64,000 nucleotides of DNA from Aptenodytes patagonicus (lineage: Eukaryota; Chordata; Aves; Sphenisciformes; Spheniscidae), in NCBI RefSeq assembly GCF_965638725.1, contig NC_134950.1, forward strand, positions 8,928,101 through 8,992,100, written 5' to 3'. The position numbers and the translations under genes were made by a program. The notes beneath the pieces are model-generated. The model searched no databases, was not told the DNA's origin, and saw nothing but the letters and a program-made list of their open reading frames with translations. Positions 48,501 to 59,200 of this stretch are shown here, in pieces. Every line of letters begins with the position of its first letter. Position 1 is the stretch's first letter.

Positions 48501-50439
48501 ACGAGCTGTCCCTTTAAAAGGGGAAAAAAAATCCTTTCTGCTCCGCAGTTCCAGTCATTACTGCCAAAAGGAGCTTCCAATCCTCACCTGACCTGCCACA
48601 GAGCCTTTCCATGCAGGATTCAACGGGCACTTTGTGTGCTTATGATTGTGTTACCTCTAGTTAGTCTTTCTGGGATTAGGATAACAATTTTCACAGGATT
48701 TTAAAGCAAGATTATCAAGCCTGTCTACTCAAAGTCTTTCACAAAGTGATTATTAAGACCTGGCAATAACCTCCAATTTTACATAGGCTCTGAAGATAAT
48801 CATCTTTGTCAAGAGAAATCAAGTAAGTTGATATTAACTATTCCACATCTCTGTGGTTTCATGTGTACTTGGAGGGAACCTTTTCAACTGTACTATTAAT
48901 GCTCTATGGGAAAGCAGCAAATGGAATGTATTTTTATTACATGATTGCTTACATTTGCATACAATAAATCTGAACTTGAAATGTAGTTGTAGCAATGTAA
49001 TGAAGTGTGTAATTGTAACACGGGCATATTTTCATATCAACATGGAATATTTCTTTAGACCTGGTGTATCATGGTGTGCTTAAAATGAGAGATGACCTTT
49101 AGATGTTGGAACTGAAGGTAAGGAAATTAATACTCAAGGACTTTCTTTTTTTTAATTTCTTTGGTCTCTTAACTTCTGTTCTGCTCCGTTTAGCGTGAAG
49201 ACACAGGAAAACTACTCGATATATGATTGCACTCTGCTTGTACAGGAAAAATGAAAACAATTCAAACTTCATGATTACCTGCCACATTAAAATTAGTTCA
49301 AATGAAGCATAGCTATTAAACATGTTGGTTTAAGATTGCTGTTAATCCAGAACAACTAAGAGGTATTTAATAAGAGGTCTTCATGAGTGTATAAAGGTAA
49401 TCTGAACTGGATTAAAATCTCCAATTCAGCAGTTCAGGGAACTCTGGATCAACAGTTCTAAGTAAAATTAATTGTACTAATATCGTTCAGCTTAAAATAA
49501 ACACAAGAAGAGGATTATCATATCCAGTAGAGGTGAAGGAGAATTTGTAACTAAAGGCTTGACCTGCAGCCTGTATCAGATAAACATTTGGAAGGAAAAT
49601 ATTCACAGAGAGTCACTTTATGGGATGGTTGTGTGGCACCTGTGCCTTTAGTGCCTCTGAATCGCACTATGTTTTGAAATGGCAATTGTTAGTGATTTTG
49701 AGCTGGAGTACAATGAGGGTTTCATAGTTGCGATCTGGACATGTATTTTCATCATCACAGTAGTGTGGCTTATGCTGGCAATCAAAAGAGAGACAGTTAC
49801 AAAGTAATAAAGACTTGTCTCTGATAGATAAAAATTAAAAACAGTTAACAAGAGTAACGCAAACATGACGTGTATCATAACAGTTAATATTACTAATATC
49901 CACATTGCTGAAAGATAGGAGCTTTCAAGCAGCAGTTCTAGGAGTATTTGTCACAGATGGCTTCGAAATTTAATTGGACAGCATAAATGTTCAGAGAGGT
50001 AGTGCTGGGAAAAGATTTTGGAAAGCAGCTAAAACCTAATGCTTCAAATTTAAATCAGTCTCTACCTACTGAGGAGTAAGGGCAGTCCTTTCTAGAGCGA
50101 TGTTCTTAGTATTGAGGTTTTTCTGCAATTTCTTTTTAAGCATCTTGTACTGGCCAGAGACCACCACAGTGCTAGATCTGAAATTCAGGCAAAAGAAGCC
50201 CTCCCATGAATGGAGGATTTTCCATCATATTATTTAATATTTCTTTGCTAGAAGTGGAACAAGATTTGGCTTATTATGATCCATCCTTCCAGGTTATGTT
50301 TGCATGTTGTTCCAATTGTTAGATGTTTTGCTTGATTGAGTCTGTAGTGTGTAATCACACCTCGATTAAATGTGGGATGTTATGGCCACGCTAATGCCTG
50401 CTCTGAATCCCTGCTGCAAATCAGCGTTGTATGCGGAGA

Positions 50440-50508
50440 AAATAGCGTGTGTTGGTTAGCGTGGAGGAGCAGCTCAGCGGGGAGGACAGCAGGGAGCTGC
50501 AAATTCAG
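50440..50508 (+). promoter_or_regulatory. small CpG cluster with splice donor; candidate HHLA1 first exon/promoter
   Basis: Five CpG dinucleotides within about 65 bp in an otherwise CpG-poor region, ending in a near-perfect donor aaattcag|gtgagtg at 50508/50509. It lies 2.6 kb upstream of the acceptor preceding the HHLA1 start codon, on the same strand. It could be a noncoding first exon. The link is inference; no TATA box is evident. Confidence 0.3.
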
Positions 50509-53115
50509 GTGAGTGAGAAAGCATCTCTCAATGTGCATGGGATGCTTCCAAGGACAACTTTGTCTCTCACTCTCTTTCTATTTTGTTTCTGCTTTTACAG
50601 CTCTTTTTTCCTTCTCTCTCTCTCCTCTAAGGTGCTTTGGTAAGACGGTTCCTTCATTTGTCAATCTTATTGCACCTTCTCTCTCTCTTGGAAATGTGCT
50701 CTCTCTAGCCCCTGCCCTAGCATGCTGCACCGAGTCCTTTGTCAGATGATTTTCCCCATCCTGCCACAATGAACAGCTCTGGGCCAGTTTAAATAAATCA
50801 GTAATAAAGTTATATCCCTGATAGGAAATTATCTACAGTATGTCAACACTTGTGAACCTTTGTAGAACAGCTGTGCTTACACATCAGTCTGTGAAATATT
50901 CTTACAGACACCAGAGATTTTGGTGTTAGTCCAAGTGTTATCCACTGGTGACCCAGGAGAGCCCACGTTCCTCAAAGCAGGTCCTGGAAATCAAGTCTCC
51001 CCACTCTGGCACGAGCACTGACCATCGATCTGTAGAGGCAGACTGAAAATGGGGCAGGGGATACCGTCTTCTCCCACCTCCTAGGTCTGGGTCTCTCACT
51101 TGCCATGCAGCCAAAATCCGCATGAAGGACAGAGGTTTGGGCTCTTTTGCCAGTCTGGGCTGCAGAGACCCTCTAGCCAACCAGCCTTATGCCACAGGGA
51201 CAGCACGGTGACAGCACTGCTGTTGGCCATGTTTCATGTTGATATCCCTTGGGCCGGCATACACAGAGACAGCACTGGCCGTGCAGCCTGATCGTACCCT
51301 ATGTGCAAGGAACGGGTCATGAGGAACACGCTCAGGGGGAGGTCTGTGGCCCATGAACACTGAACCGTCATCATGAAGCACGGCTCATCGTAACGTAGAT
51401 CTTCGAGAGCTAAGGAGGCAGTCACCTCTCATAGTACAGGAATAAAAATTCATGAAGTTCTATTAAAAAAACAGCAAATCACCCCACTGCTGACCTCATT
51501 CAAACACACAACCCAACAGTTCCCCCTTGCCAGGACACTTAGTTGACTGGGTGCACCAGCCACTATAGCCTTCCTGCTCCAATACATGTATAGTTACAAA
51601 CCTCCCCTTGACGTGATCGCCCCATTCCACAACCTCAACTGACCCCAGAGCCTGCTCTCCCCAACAGCCACCTCCCCACACCTTTGCAAAGCACCAGTTC
51701 TTCATATTCAGCTCCACTGAGGAGTATCTCTCACTAATTCCTCTCCATTACATACAGTCAAACCAAAAAGGAAAAAAAAAATTGAGCAAAATCCAGATTC
51801 ACGGATTACTTTTATACCTACCTCAGTGCAGACTACATCACCACTGCTTTCATCACATCAGCATGTTAGCAGGCTTGAGCTACCATGCAACAGTCTCTGC
51901 TAACTACAGGGTCCACAGATCCATAGAAAAAGCTGTTACAAGCCCCAGTAAGCTTCGTAGTACCGGACAGTAGAAGCAGGGATAGCCTTGCCTGGGTGTC
52001 AGGCCCTGTGATTCTCATGCCAGCAATACATTCATGGTCTGCAGTCTAGCTGTTGGTCAGATCCCAAATATTGTTGCAAGGAGAGCCAAGCTTAGGATTT
52101 TTGATGCTAGGCTGGTCCACAGGTCACTGGACTGTGTCCATGCATAATTAGTCCAGCTCACAGACAGGTGATGCAGTATGAAGTCTGGGGAGTGAGATTT
52201 GGCCATGGCTTTCTCTCTGCCTCAGCCCTGCTCTTCTGCACATGCTGTGCAGAAACTGTGGATGAGTATAGGCTTGGGGTTGAGTAAAAAGGATTAGGCA
52301 GATGGACTGAATAGATAGGATGTACTACCTAAACACTTCCCAGAGCCTTGTTTGAATTAGCAGAGCTGGTACTTAAACGCTTTTGACTCATCAGATGAGC
52401 AAACACAGATATTTCAAACACAGAAATGCTTGGTATCATTTCATCATCCCAAGGAAGAGTGTCTTTAGAATTTCTAAGTACAAGTTAACTATTTTCAGAA
52501 TGTGTAAATACTCTAATGAATTAAATATGACAAAGATTTTAAACACGATGATAATAGTTTGTTAATCAAACAGTATTGTCTTCAAGATAATGGTTTGCCA
52601 CATACTTGCAAGATTAGGTACTCCAAGAGGATATGAAAAAAAAAATTTTAACTTTTTTTGCTAATTTTCATATGCTCCCTCATTTTCTGACAACTGCAGA
52701 GCTATTTGGTGTGTTCCGATATTACAAGAATGGGGGGAACATGTAAAGAAGCAAGGACTTTCCTTCTTTTTTTCTAACCACCTCTAATTAAATCTTTGAA
52801 ACCTGGAAAGCAGCTCATTGTCTGAAAGACAGAGCACCGTTAATCCCTCCCAAGCAACTAGGCAAGGCAACACAGGACACAGCTTGGCGACAATAATTAA
52901 CTATAGAAATACAAGACTGGGATGACCGGGCAAGCAACATTTGTGCAGAAAAGGAGCTCAGTTGATTCTTTGCCATTTACACCAGCAATCTTTTCTCTGC
53001 GTTCCAGAGAGCTAATATTTCTCTCATGGTAAACATCATTTTGGGACAGGGGTTGGACAAAATCGCACAATACCACAAACTTTAACACCACCAAAATAGT
53101 ATTTCTTTCTCCTAG

Positions 53116-53224
53116 AGCAGCCCAAGCTGCTGGAAGTGAGAGTCCACAATGCAGTGGTTCTGCTGGCATGTGCCAGTGAAGATGAGCCTGGGATTTCTGT
53201 GTCTCTTTCTGGTTTGCAACACAG
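53116..53224 (+). CDS. HHLA1: HHLA1 exon 1 of the coding region (signal peptide); CDS 53149-53224
   Basis: The ATG at 53149 opens MQWFCWHVPVKMSLGFLCLF then LVCNT, a short N-region and a hydrophobic core typical of a secretory signal peptide, ending at donor acag|gtaagg in phase 1. A second in-frame methionine (residue 12, MSLGFLCLF) could be the real start. Upstream is a good acceptor, tttctttctcctag, at 53115, so 53116-53148 is probably the end of the 5' UTR. I chose this exon because its phase fits the following exon and a signal peptide is expected for this secreted protein. The sequence itself is not conserved enough for me to recognise. Confidence 0.75.
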
Positions 53225-56200
53225 GTAAGGACAATGGTTTGGTGCTCCCCAGGGAACAACCCAAGTATCTCTTTCCCAATTGCTCCCATAGCCCCATTCC
53301 CACATCTGTGTCACACTTGTTTCTTTCAACCCGCGTAGGCAAGGCTGATGGGCTGGAGCTCCAGGGCTGGTGCCATGCAGCAGGGCAGACCAGATGACGG
53401 CAAAGGTCTGCTCTTGGCTCCCATGCCATAAATCTGGAGTCAGAAGGGTTTATATGGAAAGAGAGAGAGGGGTTAGAAGAGCTCCTACCACCTAGATTGT
53501 CAGTCCAAATTTAGCTCATACTAAGTGAGAGTTGTTAATACAGCTGACTAGCACTGTATGAGGACTCATGGTTTACAGGCCTTGTACCATGGATTCTCTA
53601 GAGGGTATTTTTCCTTTATATACATGTAAAGAGAGAAGGAGAAAGAGAAATGTATCCAGGGATCTTCTTCTGTACAAGGCATAGATTTTTGTATGAATAA
53701 GGACAAGCCTTCAGGTTTCACCAATTTTAGCTACAAACAGCCAGATCATGCAGTCACATCTCCTCTTTCTTCTGCTGCTTCCAGTCCTACAGTTTTCCTC
53801 TTGCTGAAGAGGAAATTGAGCCCAGGTTTCCTACTCCCTGGTGAGAGCTCTGCCCATTAGGTTATAACACAGAGGGGGGCATTACCACCACTGAGGTAAG
53901 CCCTCCTCACCACCAGCTCCCAGGAGAGGACTTCTCTCTGGGGAGCTTGGATGGACTGAGAAGCTGAAGCTTCAGTGGGATATGGGAGTTTAGCATTTGC
54001 TAGCACTGGCTCATTTGGGGACCCTTATGGATTACTCTTTGGAGGCACTCAGCTCTCCGCTGATAGGATAGGGAGCCTAAACACCAAACTCCTGCACTTC
54101 AACTTGTCCTGTGATGTCTAAATCGCTGCTCTGCACCTTGCCCTTGTTGGTCACCGAGGGAATCCCAGGAAGCGAGTCCAAGCTCCTGAGCCCAGCTCCA
54201 GTTCATTCCTCCCACAGCACAGCTCTTGAGAACAGTACTCAGTGGAATGAGTGCTCTGAATAACAAACATGCACACAGCCTGTGAAGTTTCGTTTAGATT
54301 TGGCCTTATTATACTATGCACCTTGCAGTCAATGTTGTGTGCAAGCCTAGTGCAGACCTCTACAACAGTTTGCGACTATTTTTTTTCTTTTGATTCTTGA
54401 GTTAAGGGGGCAAGCTCTGATATTTAATCTGCTTTCTTTCTTTAGCTAGCAGCTAAAGGACCTGGCAAGTCCTTTAGGAAATCCTTATTCTTAGGCGCTT
54501 GATCAGCTGCTGTCGTGAATACACAGTGGCCTGCTTTGCAGTGCTAATGTCCATAGGTTTCTGAGCTAAAATGAATGAAAGCAGCAAAGTAACCCAGGTG
54601 GAGAGCTCAACAGAGAGTTGCTTGGTAGCTCAACGGAGAAAACTGTTTCTCAGTCTCATTCTTCACTTCACAGCTTCATGCATAAGAAGAGAAAATAAGA
54701 AAGAGAAGCAAGTGGCAGTGCTGGCTACCGCAGGTAACAAGCAGCATGTCAGGAGGCCCTGTGTGGGGTCTTAATGGGAGTGGGAGGTATTGTGCTGGAC
54801 ACGGAGGCAGTGGCAGATGGGTCCTTCTCCTGCAGAGTCTGTGAGCCCCAACCCACCACTGCTGCAAGAGCTCCTCACACAACTTAGGTCCCTGGCCGGT
54901 TTAACCTCCATCCTTCCAGGAATCTAAAGTGCTGTTTTCTCTTTTTCCTTCCTCTCCTTCCCAGCTCTCCATTCCCTTTTGTTTTCCCTTTCCTCTCCTC
55001 TACGCTGTGGACAAGCCCTGCTTCCAGCCCTGGGGTGCAGCTTGGTTTCAAATTGGTTAAAAATAATACTGATGTCATTGGAAAACTGCATTTCACCCCA
55101 AATTTGATTTTGTTCTCATCTTGGCTTTCTGTGCTTCTTTTTCCGTCCTGCTCTGTTTTTTCTCTCTCTGTCATGCACACACAGACCTGCCACCTGGCAC
55201 ACACACAGAGACACCATACTGCTTTGCTTCTGCATGACTTTGCGGGAGGGAAGCAAAAGAACGTCTTTGGAAATTTTGACCTGGGAAAAACAAGTAAGCA
55301 ATGTCAACAGAAAGAAAACATGTTAAAATAAAAAGTGTGATTCAGCTACAGTCAATTTATTCTGTCGTAGCAGTATAGCCATCAAGGTAGTTGGGAAAAA
55401 AAAAAAAAATCTGCATTTGCATCCCAGTTCTGTGTAGCACTGGGGAAGGGGCAACATTTCCCAGGTACTTTCTCCTCCGTTTGTGATCTGCAGAGATATC
55501 TGCTGCAATTTTGGCAGTAAATACACATTGCCCAGCACGAGGGGGCACCAAAACTTCAGGGCTGGCTTCGCCTCCCTGGCAGCCTGCTCAAGGGCATGCT
55601 CAAGGCAACAGGCAACATAGAGCCCGACCTGAATTTTGGCCTACCATTGCACTGCCCACTTTATCTTGTTGTTTTCCAGACTCGTCTCTGCATTCCTGGC
55701 ATCTTTATTTTCTCACCACAGTTTTTCAGTGCACCCCGATACATAATCTGCTCAATTTGTTTTTCCCATTCTGGAAGCTTTTTTGCCATATATAAGCAGG
55801 GGATTAACGGCCATTTCCTTAAACCCTCATGCAGCCAACTGCTCAGAGACCCCTTCTTTTTCAGAGCTTCCTGCGAAGTCCGTGGATCTGGCTGCTATTA
55901 ACCTGACAGAGCTGGTGAACAGTATGCTGAACACGGCGCTCAGAGGTAATGTGACAAGGCCGGGCAGGTCACGCAGGCTGTCAGCCCGGCGGTGAATGAG
56001 ATAAAGGACTAACAGTGTTAGCAGAAGAAGCCATAAATACATGCCGTCTGCCTCCAGAATTGATTCTAGGAGCAAGTTACCCTTGTGCATTTATAATGCA
56101 GATAGCTGTCTGCCCCAAAGAATTTGGAAAATAGTGTGTGTTTATATATAGACACAAAATAATTACTTACAGGATGCCTTTAGAAAGCACTTTATAATCC

Positions 56201-59200
56201 AGTGTAGGTTTGAATTAAAAAAAAAAAGAAGAAGAAGTAATACAAGTGATCCTTCCCTCAGTGGAAATGAGAAAGAATTGAGTCTCGGGCAGCTGTATAG
56301 TATCAGCACCTCACAAGTCTTTTAGAAATTAAATGAGCAGAGTCAAAACATGCTGTTCTCATAATTTGTTCCAACTGCTAATAGCATGGGCATGTGTTTC
56401 TGCAGGTACCAAAAAACTCTTCTCTTTGCTGAGTGTCACATCCTACAGCTCATTTGCCTTCCACAAAGTGTCAGTCACCATTTATAACAGTGAGTGTCTC
56501 GGCGCTTTGCTTCGCACAGGAGCGTTTTCTCTCACACAGCCTGTGCATCAAGATACTGATTTTTCTCTGTCTCTCCTTACAGTTTCTAACGTGAAAAATG
56601 TTGACCGTGGCAAGTTCCCTATGCATTACTGCTACTGTTTGAACAATGTGACAAATGACTTGACAGGTGGGTACACAAGAGAGGTTGGCAATTGCATGTG
56701 GTTAAGATGAATTATTTCCTTTGGAGCTGAAAGCTGTAGCCTGAATTCTGCAGACTTCATCCTTACGAGCAGCATCACCGTACTGAGGTCAACAGCCATT
56801 ACTCACGACGAGTGGCTGCTCTGAACCTTGGGGGAGACTCAATGAACTCAGTCTCAGGTGGCTGCACCCAGCCAGCCAGTCTGGGATGGAGCCATCAGTC
56901 AAGTGACCGGTGCGGTTTACCTGGCAGAAACACCTCCCTTTCCTCCTCAGAGTACAAAGAGCAGCGAAGGAGACAAAACCCAGCAATGTATGATGCATTA
57001 CCTTAGCCACTTTCACTCTCCTGAGATAACCCACAGGACATGAACAAGGGCTTCTCTGCACCAATAGACTCCAATAACTTCAATGAGCCCAACAGGAGTA
57101 AAAAGCAAGGATTAATGTCTTCATAGAGCTGTTTAATGGAGTGCAAAACGCTGTTGGGCAAATCCTTCACCTATAATCCTCATTCACATCCCTGACCTCA
57201 CAGTACTTAACATTCCAGGATGGGTCTGAGCACTCTAATTCTATGGCTGGTTAATGTAATATATCAAGAGTAGCTCAGCAGCTAGGGAGCAGAACCCGTA
57301 CCCTCTAAGCTGCATGTGATGACCACACACATGAGCCACAATGGCTTTCAAGGCTTTTTCTGGACCCACATGTCACAAGCCTTATTGCATAATAACCCAG
57401 TCTGCCTTGGAGGCTAAAAGAGAAACTTTAATTGTTCTGCACCAAATCCAGAATATCTTGGTGATTAGAGCATCCTCCCAAGTAGCAGAAATTGAGTGCG
57501 CAACACAGGGCTCGTGTCTGTCACTCTTTAAGTGAGAACACTGACCTGTTACTGCTAGAACTTGTTATGAAAAAGTCATAACACCACCACCACTAGCCAT
57601 TTTTTGAGCTGACAACAACATCAACGGTATGTCTGAAGTAGACCTCAGAGGAGACAAGCAGATGCCTCCTGGAAGGTCCTACATGGCAGATAGGCAGTTA
57701 GTGCAGGCAAAGCCTACAACCTTTGGTTCTCCTTCTATGTTTAAGCAGAGTAAGTAGAAAGTTACTTTAAATTGTTCTCTTGAAGAGATAAATTCCATTG
57801 AAGTTTACTTTTAGGCACATTGGTGCTATTTTGGTTATCATCTTTGAAATATACTTCTGCGGAGTATTCCAGTGGCTTCTTAAGTCCACTCCCATTCAGC
57901 AGAAACATTCTCAACTTTAAAATATTTTAAACATTGTCACATACAAGCATATATCCAAAATATGATCACATATAAAAGTGATTTTTTGACTTAGCATAGT
58001 TGATAGAATATGCGTTTTAAATCATAAACTTTCTCTATTTTGTTGTCTAGATTTTACAGCTTTACTTGTTGATATTATTGGAAACTCCACCAGTTATCTC
58101 ACAGAAATTTTCAAATCCACTTCTATTCTCTCAGGTTTGCTTTTCAGTTTAACATTTATCATTGTCTTATTTGTCTGATTTACTCCTGGCATGGAAACAA
58201 GCATAGAAATTTGTATAAAAGCCTATTGCTCTTACTCAGCAGCATTTTTCTTGCAAAGCATGGACTGCAGTTGTAATCAAAGTCTCCTCAGAGGAACAAG
58301 ATACATATATAATGTATATATATATAATATAGAGATACAAATGTTTCTAGGAGCAGCTATGTTTTGTTTGAAAGTTTGGTGAATTATGATTAAATATTGG
58401 TATTTTGGAGAATTATGATTCCCAAAGAATAATTATGGGGTATATTATCTGAATATTTTTTTTCCATGTAAAAATGCTTGTAATTTAGAATTTTAATTGG
58501 ATAGAAACATTTTCTATTTTCTATATTCCCTATCTAGGAAATATTAGCATTTTGATTTGGTGCCGGTTCAAGGTTTTTGTCAAAAATCAGATCAGAAGGA
58601 AAATATTTGGCCAGTTGTAGTAGCCACATACCATTTTGTGTTTGTGTTTTCAACTGTTTAAGATAATATCATATAATGAAAACTAGTAACAATGAACTGT
58701 TTAACTTTTTTTTGCCCTTCAGTGCGTCAGAGCAATGATTCAGATTGCATCTACATCTGTGTGATGGCAGGGCAGACAGGTAGATGTTAAAACCATTCCA
58801 CCCCAAAACATTGCCCTATTTACTCTCAGTGATGACTTATACTAGAAACAAGAGTTTCTTGATATTTGTAAGCATTTCTATTTGCAGGGAGAAATCTGTC
58901 TGAATTTTGGGAAATGCTGGAGAAGTCTCCTGTTATTAATTACACATTTTCCAGTAACACATCTTCTGACCTGGGTAAGTACATCCTGGGGAATAAAAGG
59001 AAACAGCAACAACAATGAAAACGTGTCCAGGTAGCACTTGCAATGAATACTCCGTCTTCATCATGTAAAAATATTTTTTAAAATACTATTTTACATTACA
59101 TTGCATTACTTATATATATTTATACATTATCATATATTTTATTATAATTAAAATAGAACAATATTTTATGTTATTATAAGTGTAATATAATATTTATATT

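Larger units (their letters stand above)
41561..53115. other. intergenic region between KCNQ3 and HHLA1
   Basis: About 11.5 kb without a gene I can support. It contains a probable MIR relic (41980-42085), T/G-rich and CATAGAAT-type simple repeats (43040-43150), a 28-bp perfect palindrome (44501-44528), a TAGA microsatellite (45549-45570), and small CpG clusters at about 46163-46230 and 50440-50508. Open frames present on either strand have no splice context, domain or codon signature and look random. Confidence 0.7.

Noticed and set aside
48399..48704. 101-codon + strand open frame in the intergenic region
   Set aside because: No domain, no upstream promoter signal, no splice partner. Composition looks random.
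52897..53289. 130-codon - strand open frame over the HHLA1 start
   Set aside because: It is the antisense shadow of the signal-peptide exon and its flanks, without features of its own.
55190..55294. Exon-like segment between HHLA1 exons 2 and 3 (acceptor tcatgcacacacag, donor caa|gtaagc)
   Set aside because: In the required phase 1 it hits a stop (tga), and other acceptors nearby leave the wrong phase for exon 3.
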